Below are positions 8,314 to 16,478 of a stretch of DNA of 64,000 bases, in pieces. The position numbers and the translations under genes were made by a program. Each line of letters opens with the position of its first letter. The stretch's first letter is position 1. The notes under the pieces are model-generated. The model did no database searches. It was given only the letters and a program-made list of their open reading frames with translations, and was not told where the DNA came from. Source of the DNA: JBHELB01 sp041859045 (GTDB lineage Bacteria > Hydrogenedentota > Hydrogenedentia > Hydrogenedentales > SLHB01); assembly GCA_041859045.1 (NCBI GenBank), contig JBHELB010000039.1, positions 106,110-170,109 of the forward strand, in the 5' to 3' direction.

Positions 8314-9174
8314 ATGGGCATGAACGCCAAGACCAGGAGATACGCCTTGGGCATCCTGGCACTTTCGTTCTGGGCGGTGTCCCTCGTGTGGACGCCAGCG
8401 GCGCAAGCCGAACCAGAGTTGAAGACCGTGATGCCTGAGGGAACGGTCCGCGTGGACCGTCCGTTCGACGTGCAGTGTGAGGTCCGCTGGACCGGTGACG
8501 CCGGGGAATACTCGGTGATGCCGGTTGAGCTGGACAGCTTTGACTGGGGCACGGCGACGCTGGGGCCTGTGGAGGCTTCGGTGGAGGACGGTGTGAACGT
8601 GGTCAGGCAACGTGTGACGATTACCCCGGCGAAGGCAGGCGAGTTCAAGCTGCCGGAGCTTCGGGTGGGTCTACAGAGCCCCGGGACTCCTCCCGTGCCA
8701 AAAGCCTCCGAGTCCCCAACGCACCCCAGCAGCCCGAGCGCCACCCCAACGCTCAGGTCACAACCCCCATCTGTGACGGTGAAACCGCACAGACCCCTAG
8801 CTTGGATGGCCGGCATTCCCGGGGCTCTTCTCCTCATTGGTGCGGGGACGTGGTGGGCACGCCGACGGCGTGCCGCCCGCCCCGCGCGAGTCTCCTCCCC
8901 CACCTCCGCGGCGGTTACCCCCACCGCCGCGGAGTCCGCTTTACTCACCGCCCGGCAGCGCCGCATTGAGGGCGATGTCTATGCATGCTACTCTTCGTTG
9001 CTTGTCGCGGCCGAGGCGTTGCCCGGCGTGGCGGATGAACTCAAGCCGCGTTTGGAGGCGTGCGCCCGAGACGCGGGGTATCGGGGCTGGCGCCCGGAAA
9101 ATGATGAATTGGACAGCGACATTCGGGCCGTGGAGCGGGCGCTCCGCAAGGCCAAGGAGGAACGCGAGTCATGA
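8314..9174 (+). CDS. BatD-like membrane protein, short form
   Basis: The protein has an N-terminal signal (cleavage near AAQA|EP), one beta-sandwich-like domain of about 110 residues, a Pro/Ser-rich linker, one transmembrane helix (residues ~165-185) followed by an Arg-rich stop, and a ~95-residue helical cytoplasmic tail. This is a miniature of the BatD layout, whose full-length form occurs at 16479-18272. It is the first gene of the MoxR/Bat run, and its stop overlaps the moxR start (ATGA). The start is uncertain: ATG at 8314 or 8320, neither with a strong Shine-Dalgarno. A role as periplasmic partner of the MoxR/vWA machine is inferred from position. Confidence 0.65.
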   Translation: MGMNAKTRRYALGILALSFWAVSLVWTPAAQAEPELKTVMPEGTVRVDRPFDVQCEVRWTGDAGEYSVMPVELDSFDWGTATLGPVEASVEDGVNVVRQRVTITPAKAGEFKLPELRVGLQSPGTPPVPKASESPTHPSSPSATPTLRSQPPSVTVKPHRPLAWMAGIPGALLLIGAGTWWARRRRAARPARVSSPTSAAVTPTAAESALLTARQRRIEGDVYACYSSLLVAAEALPGVADELKPRLEACARDAGYRGWRPENDELDSDIRAVERALRKAKEERES

Positions 9175-10160
9175 GTCTGTCAGTCGAGGCCATCCGGAGA
9201 AACGTTGAGGCGCAATCGAAGTTCGTCGCGCGGTTGCGCGCGGAGATCGGGCGCGTGATCGTGGGGCAGCAGTACATGGTGGATCGGCTGCTAGTGGGCA
9301 TGCTGGCCAATGGCCACGTGTTGGTGGAAGGCGTGCCGGGGTTGGCCAAGACGACGGCGGTGAAGACCCTGGCGCAGGCGATGGATTGCGTGTTTCGGCG
9401 GATTCAGTTCACCCCGGACCTGTTGCCGGCGGATCTTATCGGCACGATGGTGTATAGCCCGAAAAACGGCGAGTTCACGACGAAAAAGGGTCCGATCTTC
9501 GGCAATATCGTGTTGGCGGACGAAATCAACCGCGCCCCCGCCAAGGTGCAGAGCGCGCTGCTCGAAGCCATGCAGGAGCGGCAGGTGACGATCGGCGAGC
9601 ACAGCCATCCGCTTGAGGAACCGTTTATGGTCCTCGCGACGCAAAATCCAATCGAACAGGAGGGCACGTATCCCCTGCCCGAGGCGCAGATGGATCGGTT
9701 CATGCTCAAGCTCAAGGTCGCGTACCCCTCGAAGGCCGAGGAACGGGCGATCATGGATCGTGTGGACGTGCTGCACGCGCCGGAAGTGCACCCCGTGGTG
9801 ACACGCCGGGAAATCGTCGAAGCGCGCGAGGTGGTCAACCAAATTTACGTGGACGACAAGGCGAAGAACTACATCGTCGATATCGTGCAGGCCACACGCA
9901 ATCCGGATGCGTACGGCCTGGCGAACCTGAAAAGCCTCATCGAGTACGGCGCGTCGCCCCGTGCGACAATTTACCTCCAGCAGGCGGCCCGCGCGCTGGC
10001 GTTTTTGCAGGGCGAGGGCAACGTGTTTCCGAACGACGTCAAGCAGGTGGCGATGGACATCCTGCGTCACCGCGTGGTCGTGACGTATGAGGCGGAGGCG
10101 GAAAATCTGAGCAGTGAGGACGTAATCCGCCGAATCCTCGATACGGTGCCCGTACCGTAA
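9171..10160 (+). CDS. moxR: MoxR-family AAA+ ATPase
   Basis: MoxR ATPases act as chaperone-like motors that work with von Willebrand factor A proteins. Walker A is GVPGLAKT (residues 54-61), in the MoxR form with A-K-T. Walker B is VLADEIN (114-120), with the RAP continuation typical of the family. A sensor-1 region ATQNPIEQEGTYPLPEAQMD follows. At 329 residues it has the usual length. It overlaps the upstream gene by 4 bases and is followed 18 bases later by the DUF58 gene, its most common partner. The strictly conserved motifs make this call secure; the client is unknown. Confidence 0.97.
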   Translation: MSLSVEAIRRNVEAQSKFVARLRAEIGRVIVGQQYMVDRLLVGMLANGHVLVEGVPGLAKTTAVKTLAQAMDCVFRRIQFTPDLLPADLIGTMVYSPKNGEFTTKKGPIFGNIVLADEINRAPAKVQSALLEAMQERQVTIGEHSHPLEEPFMVLATQNPIEQEGTYPLPEAQMDRFMLKLKVAYPSKAEERAIMDRVDVLHAPEVHPVVTRREIVEAREVVNQIYVDDKAKNYIVDIVQATRNPDAYGLANLKSLIEYGASPRATIYLQQAARALAFLQGEGNVFPNDVKQVAMDILRHRVVVTYEAEAENLSSEDVIRRILDTVPVP

Positions 10161-10178
10161 ACGGACGGAGGCGCAGCG

Positions 10179-11057
10179 GTGATACCCCAGGAAGTAATGC
10201 AGCAGATTCGGCGGATTCAGATCCGTACGAGTCACATGGTCAACGACATCCTCGCCGGGCAATACGAGAGCGTATTCAAGGGCCAGGGGATGGAGTTCCG
10301 CGAAGTGCGCGAATACGTGCCGGGCGACGACATCCGCATGATCGATTGGAACGTCACCGCGCGGACGGGCGCGCCGCACGTGAAGTTGCTGGCCGAAGAA
10401 CGCGAGTTGACCGTGATGCTGATGGTTGACGCGAGCGCGTCGGGGCGGTTCGGCAGCGTGGGGCGGTTCAAGAATGAACTCGCCGCGGAACTCTGCGCGG
10501 TGCTGGCGTTTTCCGCGATCAAGAACAACGACAAGGTGGGCCTCATCATCTTCACCGATCAGGTGGAGTATTACGTTCCTCCCGCGAAAGGCCGCAAACA
10601 CGTGCTGCGCGTCATCCGTGAGGTGTTGTACTTTGAACCGAAGGGCAAGGGCACGAACATCCCCGGCGCGTTGCACTTTCTGAACGGCGTCACGCGGCGA
10701 CGGGCAGTGACGTTTCTGGTGTCGGACTTCATGGCGACGGGATTCGAGATCCCGCTGCGCATCGCCAACCGCCGACACGACGTGATCGCGGTGGTTACGA
10801 GCGATCCGCGCGAGAGCGAACTTCCGGACGTGGGCTGGGCAGCGGTGCGTGACGCCGAAACCGGCCGAGAGACTTTGGTGAACACGAGCGATCCGCGCGT
10901 GCGCGAGGACTACGCGAAGGACGCGCGCGTCCGTGCCCGTGCGCTCGAGCAGGTGCTGCAGCGTACGCAAGTGGACGCGATCCATGTGCGGACGGATCGA
11001 TCGTACGTCGAGGAAATCTACCGTTTTTTCCGCATGCGCGAACGGCGCTACGCATAG
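10179..11057 (+). CDS. DUF58 / von Willebrand A-like protein
   Basis: DUF58 proteins are constant partners of MoxR ATPases and contain a vWA-like fold. The family hallmark GxEFREVREYxPGDDIRxIDWN is visible at about residues 37-58. The vWA-type strand LMVDASAS follows near residue 86, with the metal-site D-x-S-x-S retained. The 292-residue length is normal. The GTG start at 10179 is preceded by ACGGAGG. It is predicted to be cytoplasmic and to be remodelled by or recruited to MoxR. Its neighbours on both sides belong to the same transcription unit. Confidence 0.93.
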   Translation: MIPQEVMQQIRRIQIRTSHMVNDILAGQYESVFKGQGMEFREVREYVPGDDIRMIDWNVTARTGAPHVKLLAEERELTVMLMVDASASGRFGSVGRFKNELAAELCAVLAFSAIKNNDKVGLIIFTDQVEYYVPPAKGRKHVLRVIREVLYFEPKGKGTNIPGALHFLNGVTRRRAVTFLVSDFMATGFEIPLRIANRRHDVIAVVTSDPRESELPDVGWAAVRDAETGRETLVNTSDPRVREDYAKDARVRARALEQVLQRTQVDAIHVRTDRSYVEEIYRFFRMRERRYA

Positions 11058-11072
11058 AATAAGGAACGATAT

Positions 11073-12383
11073 ATGCCGGACTCAGGCGAACGCACTCCGG
11101 ATCGACTACAAGAGTTTCGGGCCCAGAACGCGGCCCGCGCGGGACAGGCGCGGAGCAATCGCTGGGCGTTTGCGTTGCTTATCGTCGGACTCGCGGCGGT
11201 GTTGGTCATGCAGGGCATGCTGCTACACAGCACGCGCGCCGCGCAGCCGCGCGCACGCGCCGCGGGACTCGACCCAGAGACCACGCGGACGTATGCGGCG
11301 TATCTCGCCGAAAAGAATCTGCCCCAGGAAGCGATCGCCGCATATGAATCGTATCTTTCGCGCGCCGACCTCACACCCGACGCGCGCGCGCGAATCTGTC
11401 TGGGCATCGCGAAACTGGCGATGGAACAGAAACAACACGAACAGGCGTTGGCGAATCTTTATCTTGCGGAGATGCTTGCGCCGGAATCGGATATCAAGAG
11501 CGAGATCGATAAACGAATCGTGCAATGCCTCGACGTGCTCGGCCGATCGAGCGATCTGCGGCGCGAACTGAAGAACCGTACGAGTCTGCAAAAGACGGCA
11601 AAGGACGTGAAGCCGGGCGAAACGGTGCTGGCGGAGTGCGCCGGGCAGGTGATTACCGACCGCGACCTCGATGCGCGGATTGATCAACTCCCGGCGTCCA
11701 TGCGCGCGAACCTGGACACGCCGGATAAGCGCGAGGAACTGTTGAAGACAATGGTGGCGGAGCGGATGCTGCTCGACAAGGCGCTTCGTCAAGGTCTCGA
11801 CGAAGATGCGCAGGTGCAGGAACAACTCGCGCAGGAACGCGATGCGCTCATCGTGCGGAAGTTGATCGATCAAGAAGTGCGCTCGAAGATTTCACTAACG
11901 CCAGAGGATGTCGAGCGATATTACAAGGCTGAGCCTGCGCGCTTTACGGAACCCGCGCGCGCAAAGATACGCTATGCCGCCGCGGACACGAAGGAAGCCG
12001 CCGAAGCGATTGCAGCGCCTGCAGAGAAGGAGGCGTCCGTGATAGAGGACGGCGCGGTGCCCGGGCTTCAAGGCAGTGAGACGTTTGCGCAGGCGATTCT
12101 CGCGGCGAGTGCTGGCGACCGCGTGGGGCCGGTTGAAGTATCGGGACGTTGGTATGTGGCGAAAGTCGAAGAGAAGCGCGCCTCGCGCCTGCTTGCTTTG
12201 GAAGACGTGCGCGACCGCGCACAGCGTATGCTCGCGATGCAGAAAGAACAGGAACAGATGCAGACGATGCTTGACGACATACTGAAGAGTCAGGACGTCG
12301 AGTTGCACCTGGACCGCTTGCGCGGGAGTGGGGAGGAAGCTCCCGCCGCGGCTTCGCAAGGCAGCGCCGAGGGCAGTGCATGA
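11073..12383 (+). CDS. Membrane-anchored TPR / SurA-like peptidyl-prolyl isomerase
   Basis: A single transmembrane helix at residues ~31-51 follows a short charged cytoplasmic tail, so most of the protein should be periplasmic. A TPR-like helical stretch covers ~75-135. A SurA-type chaperone segment begins near VLAECAGQVITDRDLD at about 187. The region at ~330-370 (ETFAQAILAASAGD then GPVEVSGRWYVAKVEE) has the pattern of the C-terminal half of a parvulin PPIC domain, although the domain as a whole is diverged. Start ATG at 11073 has AAGGAA upstream. The stop overlaps the next start. A folding factor is not a standard member of Bat operons. Confidence 0.72.
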   Translation: MPDSGERTPDRLQEFRAQNAARAGQARSNRWAFALLIVGLAAVLVMQGMLLHSTRAAQPRARAAGLDPETTRTYAAYLAEKNLPQEAIAAYESYLSRADLTPDARARICLGIAKLAMEQKQHEQALANLYLAEMLAPESDIKSEIDKRIVQCLDVLGRSSDLRRELKNRTSLQKTAKDVKPGETVLAECAGQVITDRDLDARIDQLPASMRANLDTPDKREELLKTMVAERMLLDKALRQGLDEDAQVQEQLAQERDALIVRKLIDQEVRSKISLTPEDVERYYKAEPARFTEPARAKIRYAAADTKEAAEAIAAPAEKEASVIEDGAVPGLQGSETFAQAILAASAGDRVGPVEVSGRWYVAKVEEKRASRLLALEDVRDRAQRMLAMQKEQEQMQTMLDDILKSQDVELHLDRLRGSGEEAPAAASQGSAEGSA

Positions 12384-13381
12384 GCATGGCGTGGGCCATA
12401 GTGGCGGCGGCGTTTCTGGCACAGGCCGCGCCAATGGATAGCGCAAGCGCCGCGGCGGATTCCATCGCGGCGGTCGTCGCGGCCGCGCCTGCGCCCACCA
12501 CCGCGCCCGACGAGCACGTGAAGGACGTGCAAGCCCGCGCGGTGCTTGAGCCCAACGTCATTCCGTTTCATCGCCAGGCGCGACTGCGGCTTGAAGTGGA
12601 AGCGCCCAGCACGCTCGATGTGACCTTCCCGCGCATCGCGGAACATTTAGCGGGCGTGGCGATTTACGGCAAGCCCGAACATGAAGAAGTGCTTCTCAAA
12701 GACGGCCGAAAACGCACCACGGAGACCTACACGCTCGACGCGATCTTCGCGAACGACTATCCGCTCGGTCCCATTGAAGTCGCGTGGAGCGGCGCGACGC
12801 GTTTGCTCATTCCCGCGCCGGGACTCCGCGTTCGCGCGCTGACGGACGAAGAAAAGAAGCTCGCCGATCAGTTTGCCGCCAACGCCGGGCCGATTGACTT
12901 GCCCAAGCACACGCCCTGGATTTGGGCGGGCATTGCCGCGGGCGTGATCGCCGCCGCGGCGGGACTTGCGTGGTGGTTACAGGCGCGGCGCCGTGCGGCA
13001 CGTCCTCCTGCGCCGCCTGCACCGCCATGGGAAACGGCCTATGCGCAGTTGCGCGCGCTTGACGAGAGACAGTTGCCGTCGCAAGGACACGTCGACGCGT
13101 TTTACGTCGAGTTGTCGGGCATTTTGCGGTACTACATTGAGGGCCGCTTCCGACTGCACGCGCCGGAGCAGACTACGCCGGAATTTTTGGCGGAAGCGGG
13201 CACGCTCGGCGTGCTGACTCCGGACCATCAGCAACTGCTCGCGTCTTTTCTGCGTCATTGCGATCGCGTGAAGTTCGCGAAATACGAGCCAGGCGTGGAG
13301 GAAATGGACCAAGCGTTTACGGTGGTGCTGCGGTTTGTCGACGACACCGTGCCCAAAACGCCCAAGGAGGACGCGGCATGA
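12380..13381 (+). CDS. DUF4381-like single-pass membrane protein of the Bat locus
   Basis: A signal or anchor segment (residues ~1-25) precedes a periplasmic beta-rich domain. A transmembrane helix at ~177-195 (WIWAGIAAGVIAAAAGLAWW) follows, then a cytoplasmic helical domain with FYVELSGILRYYIEGRF and CDRVKFAKYEP. The C-terminal pattern matches the DUF4381 domain usually encoded between DUF58 and the vWA genes. The gene overlaps both neighbours by 4 bases. It probably links the MoxR/DUF58 complex to the membrane vWA proteins. Confidence 0.8.
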   Translation: MSMAWAIVAAAFLAQAAPMDSASAAADSIAAVVAAAPAPTTAPDEHVKDVQARAVLEPNVIPFHRQARLRLEVEAPSTLDVTFPRIAEHLAGVAIYGKPEHEEVLLKDGRKRTTETYTLDAIFANDYPLGPIEVAWSGATRLLIPAPGLRVRALTDEEKKLADQFAANAGPIDLPKHTPWIWAGIAAGVIAAAAGLAWWLQARRRAARPPAPPAPPWETAYAQLRALDERQLPSQGHVDAFYVELSGILRYYIEGRFRLHAPEQTTPEFLAEAGTLGVLTPDHQQLLASFLRHCDRVKFAKYEPGVEEMDQAFTVVLRFVDDTVPKTPKEDAA

Positions 13382-14427
13382 ACCTCCTTGGCCTTTTTCA
13401 GTTCGACGCGTTCTTGAACCCGTGGTTTCTTATGCTGTTGGCGCTTGTGCCGTTGTTGTTTTCGCTGGAGGTATCGGCGAGAGCGCCCGGCGCGATCGAC
13501 ATTTCGACGGGAGAGGTGCTTCACCGCATTCAGCGTCGTCCTGGTCTATTTTGGCGACTCCCGGCTCTGTTGCGCGCACTCGCATTGGCGCTCCTGATTG
13601 TTGGCCTCGCGCGGCCGGTGCAGGGGCTTCAACCACGCCGCGACAATGCGGACGTCATCGACATCATGCTGTGCCTCGACGTGTCCGGCTCGATGCGGGC
13701 GATGGATTTCGTGGCGCAGGGCGAACCACAGGAACGCGTCGCGGTGGTGCGCGAGGCCGTACGACACTTTATTGACAACCGCAAGGTTCGCGCGGGCGCG
13801 CGGTACGGGCTCGATCGGATCGGACTGGTGTTATACGCGGGCTACGCGTGGACCCAGTGCCCGCTGACGTTGGATTACGGCGTACTGGATCGAGAGGTGG
13901 CGAATGCGGACGTGGACGACCAAGACCAAAGCAAACAGGGAACCGCGATTGGGTCGGCGATGGGCCTTGCCGTAAGCAAACTTCGCAAATCGGAGGCAAA
14001 GAGCAAGGTCATCATCTTGTTGACAGACGGACGCAATAACGCGGGCGAGCTTGACCCGATCACGTCGGCGCAGATCGCAAAGGAATACGGCATCAAGGTC
14101 TACACGATCGGCGCGGGAACCGGCGGCACGGTGCTCGTTCCCGAGCGCACCCCGTTTGGCGTGATCATGCAGCAGTACAACCTGCCGATCGACGAGGAGA
14201 CGTTGAAGAAGATCGCGGAGATCGCCGGTGGCCGCTATTTCCGCGCCGCGGACACCGCTTCGCTCGAGGGGGCGTATGCGGAGATCAATAAGCTCGAAGC
14301 GACCGAGATCGAGGTGAACGACTATTACGACTATGAGGACGGTTTCGTGCCCTGGGTGGTGCTTGGATCGGCGCTGATGCTGGCGTCGATCCTGAGCCGT
14401 CGCCGGTGGTTCGAGGCCATTCCGTAG
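13378..14427 (+). CDS. batA: BatA-like membrane von Willebrand factor A protein
   Basis: This is a vWA-domain protein of the Bat (Bacteroides aerotolerance) family. Two N-terminal hydrophobic helices (about 13-30 and 62-80) precede the vWA domain, whose MIDAS motif DVSGS is at residues 101-105. A conserved tail GGRYFRAADTASLEGAY precedes a last transmembrane helix (~328-345), as in BatA. I place the start at ATG 13378, which overlaps the upstream stop by 4 bases; an upstream extension in the same frame merely runs through the preceding gene. Its metal-dependent adhesion domain should face the periplasm. Confidence 0.93.
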   Translation: MNLLGLFQFDAFLNPWFLMLLALVPLLFSLEVSARAPGAIDISTGEVLHRIQRRPGLFWRLPALLRALALALLIVGLARPVQGLQPRRDNADVIDIMLCLDVSGSMRAMDFVAQGEPQERVAVVREAVRHFIDNRKVRAGARYGLDRIGLVLYAGYAWTQCPLTLDYGVLDREVANADVDDQDQSKQGTAIGSAMGLAVSKLRKSEAKSKVIILLTDGRNNAGELDPITSAQIAKEYGIKVYTIGAGTGGTVLVPERTPFGVIMQQYNLPIDEETLKKIAEIAGGRYFRAADTASLEGAYAEINKLEATEIEVNDYYDYEDGFVPWVVLGSALMLASILSRRRWFEAIP

Positions 14428-14448
14428 CTATAGACAGAGGAACGCACT

Positions 14449-15555
14449 GTGCACCTTGAATTTGCCTTTCCATTGCGGCAGTTGCACTGGTGGCTGATCG
14501 CCGCCGGGCTCACGCTCGCGCTCGTGACGTGGCTGTTGCTGCGCCTCGAGGCGCGGCGACGTGCGCGCATGGACCGGTTCGTTGCGGCCAGCCTCGCGCC
14601 GCGCCTGCTGACGGGCTACGATGCCGCGTTGCGGCGTCCGTTGGTATGGCTGACGGTGATCGGGTGCGCGTCGCTCGCGTTGGCGTTCGCGCAGCCGCAT
14701 TGGGGCCAGGCGTGGCAGGAAGTTTACGGCAGCAGCCGCGACGTGATGGTGCTGTTCGACGTGTCGGAAAGCATGCGGGCCACCAACCCCGCGCCGTCGC
14801 GCCTTGAACGCGCGAAACAGAAGGTCCTCGGCATGCTTGAGCGTATGCCGGGCGACCGTTTCGGGCTGATCGCGTTCGCGGGCGCGGCGGACCTGCAATG
14901 CCCCTTGACGATGGACCACGCCTATTTCCGCGCGGTGCTCGCGACGGTGGATCCGGATTCGATCAGCCGCAAGGGGACAGACATTGCCGGTGCGCTGCGT
15001 GAGGCAAAGAAAGTCTTTTCCGAAACCGAAGAGAAAGAAGGGTATACGAGTCCAGAAACGCGCGCGATTCTGTTGATATCCGATGGCGAGCAGGTTTCCG
15101 GCGACGCGGTGGAGGCGGCAAAAGAGGTCGCGCGGTACGCCCAGATCATTGTGATGGGCGTGGGATCGCCGGAGGGCGTGGAGATCAAGGCGCCGGAACT
15201 CATGGGGCGTTACCGCTCCGGCGCACAGGGCCCGGCGACGCACATGTCGAAGCTCGACGAGGACACCTTGCGTAAGATTGCCGCGGAGGGCAACGGGGTG
15301 TACACGCGCGCGCTGGCCGATACCTGGGATCTCGACCAGATCGTGCAGCGCATGGACACGCTCAGCGCGCGCGCAATGCGAAGCGACGTGCGTTTCCGCC
15401 TGGTGAACCGCTATCAGTGGCCGTTGGGCGCGGCAGTGCTGTGTTTCGCGGCGGAGGGCGTGTGGCTCGCGGCGTTGCCTTGGATACGTCAGCGCCGCAT
15501 GCGACGTCAGGCGCAGTCCCTCGCCCCGACAGAAGGAGCGCAGGACCATGCGTAA
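14449..15555 (+). CDS. batB: BatB-like membrane von Willebrand factor A protein
   Basis: This is the second vWA protein of the pair, with N-terminal helices at about 12-32 and 64-82 and an intact MIDAS DVSES at residues 104-108. A C-terminal transmembrane helix near 325-345 is followed by a basic tail. The start is GTG 14449 with AGAGGAACG upstream. BatA and BatB commonly occur side by side and may form a complex with BatC-E. The stop overlaps the BatC start by 8 bases, which implies coupled translation. Confidence 0.92.
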   Translation: MHLEFAFPLRQLHWWLIAAGLTLALVTWLLLRLEARRRARMDRFVAASLAPRLLTGYDAALRRPLVWLTVIGCASLALAFAQPHWGQAWQEVYGSSRDVMVLFDVSESMRATNPAPSRLERAKQKVLGMLERMPGDRFGLIAFAGAADLQCPLTMDHAYFRAVLATVDPDSISRKGTDIAGALREAKKVFSETEEKEGYTSPETRAILLISDGEQVSGDAVEAAKEVARYAQIIVMGVGSPEGVEIKAPELMGRYRSGAQGPATHMSKLDEDTLRKIAAEGNGVYTRALADTWDLDQIVQRMDTLSARAMRSDVRFRLVNRYQWPLGAAVLCFAAEGVWLAALPWIRQRRMRRQAQSLAPTEGAQDHA

Positions 15556-16477
15556 CCTCTGTCTTGCGATCACGCTAGCGATTTCGATTCCGCTTTCCGC
15601 GTGGGCGGCGTCGTTCGAGCAACGCTATGCCGAAGCCAACGCAAAATTGCGTTCGGGAGACGCGGAGGGCGCCGCAGGAATCTATAAAGACCTCCAGGTC
15701 GAACAACCGGAATCGGAATTGTTGTACTACGGCTTGGGGTGCGCGCACTACGACACGGCGATGAAACAACGCGAGGGGAACGACCCCAAACAAGCGATCG
15801 CGGAATTGGACCTTGCGAAAACGGCGTTCGAACACGCACAATCGAGTTCGGACGAGCGGGTGCGACGTGACGCGGGATACAACCTGGCCAACACGACGGC
15901 CCAGAAGGCGCAATTTGCTGCCGCTGCGGGGGACTATCAGGCGGCAGTGAATGCGTTTCAGGAGTCGGTGTCGCAGTATGAAGAGTTTCTGAAGCGATTT
16001 CCGGATCACGCCGGGGCGCGCCAGAATCTGGAGTACATGCGCTACCTGCTGAAGTCAATGCTCCAGAATCCGCCGAAGGAACAAGAGAAGAATCAGCAAC
16101 AGCAGCAAGATCAAGAGAAACAACAAGAACAGCAGCAACAAGACAAGAGCGAACAGCAGCAAGAACAACAACAGCAGCCGGAATCCTCGCAGGGGCAACC
16201 GGAATCGACTCAGGATCAGCAACAGCAGCAGACGGAAGAGCAGAAGTCTGAGGGGTCGCAAGGACAGCAGCAGGAGCAGCAGGCGCAAGCGGCCGGAAGC
16301 GAAGCGAGTGTAATGCCCGAGGACTCGGGCGCGGCGCCGGAGCAGAGCGCAGGCGAACCGAAGAATCGGCAAACGGTGGAGGCGTTGCTGCAGACGCTGG
16401 AAGACCACGATAGGCGCGAACAGCGCAAGATGCGCGACGAAGGTCAGACGCACGAGATGCGAAAGGAATGGTGGTAG
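15548..16477 (+). CDS. batC: BatC-like TPR protein with Gln-rich linker
   Basis: A signal peptide (residues 1-20, ending WAA) is followed by TPR repeats over about 25-165. A strikingly Gln/Glu-rich low-complexity stretch occupies ~175-255. The protein ends in a charged helix (VEALLQTLEDHDRREQRKM region) with terminal Trp-Trp; a C-terminal LLxxLE helix with a tryptophan is characteristic of BatC. The TPR domain should act as a periplasmic scaffold for BatA, BatB and BatD. Start ATG 15548 is preceded by GAAGGAG. The gene lies one base before the BatD start. Confidence 0.88.
   Translation: MRNLCLAITLAISIPLSAWAASFEQRYAEANAKLRSGDAEGAAGIYKDLQVEQPESELLYYGLGCAHYDTAMKQREGNDPKQAIAELDLAKTAFEHAQSSSDERVRRDAGYNLANTTAQKAQFAAAAGDYQAAVNAFQESVSQYEEFLKRFPDHAGARQNLEYMRYLLKSMLQNPPKEQEKNQQQQQDQEKQQEQQQQDKSEQQQEQQQQPESSQGQPESTQDQQQQQTEEQKSEGSQGQQQEQQAQAAGSEASVMPEDSGAAPEQSAGEPKNRQTVEALLQTLEDHDRREQRKMRDEGQTHEMRKEWW
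16079..16300 (+). repeat. CAG/CAA-rich poly-glutamine coding tract in batC
   Basis: Mixed CAG and CAA codons, with GAA/GAG interspersed, encode the Gln-rich linker of BatC. The units are irregular, so the tract is low complexity rather than a clean microsatellite. Mixed codons should limit slippage. Confidence 0.85.
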
Positions 16478-16478
16478 A

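Noticed and set aside
9291..10985. 564-codon minus-strand frame across moxR and DUF58
   Set aside because: Both overlapped genes are unmistakable; the antisense frame is an artefact of codon bias.
16079..16300. CAG/CAA repeats considered as a possible CRISPR or microsatellite array
   Set aside because: The repeats are irregular, in frame within batC, and lack constant spacers.
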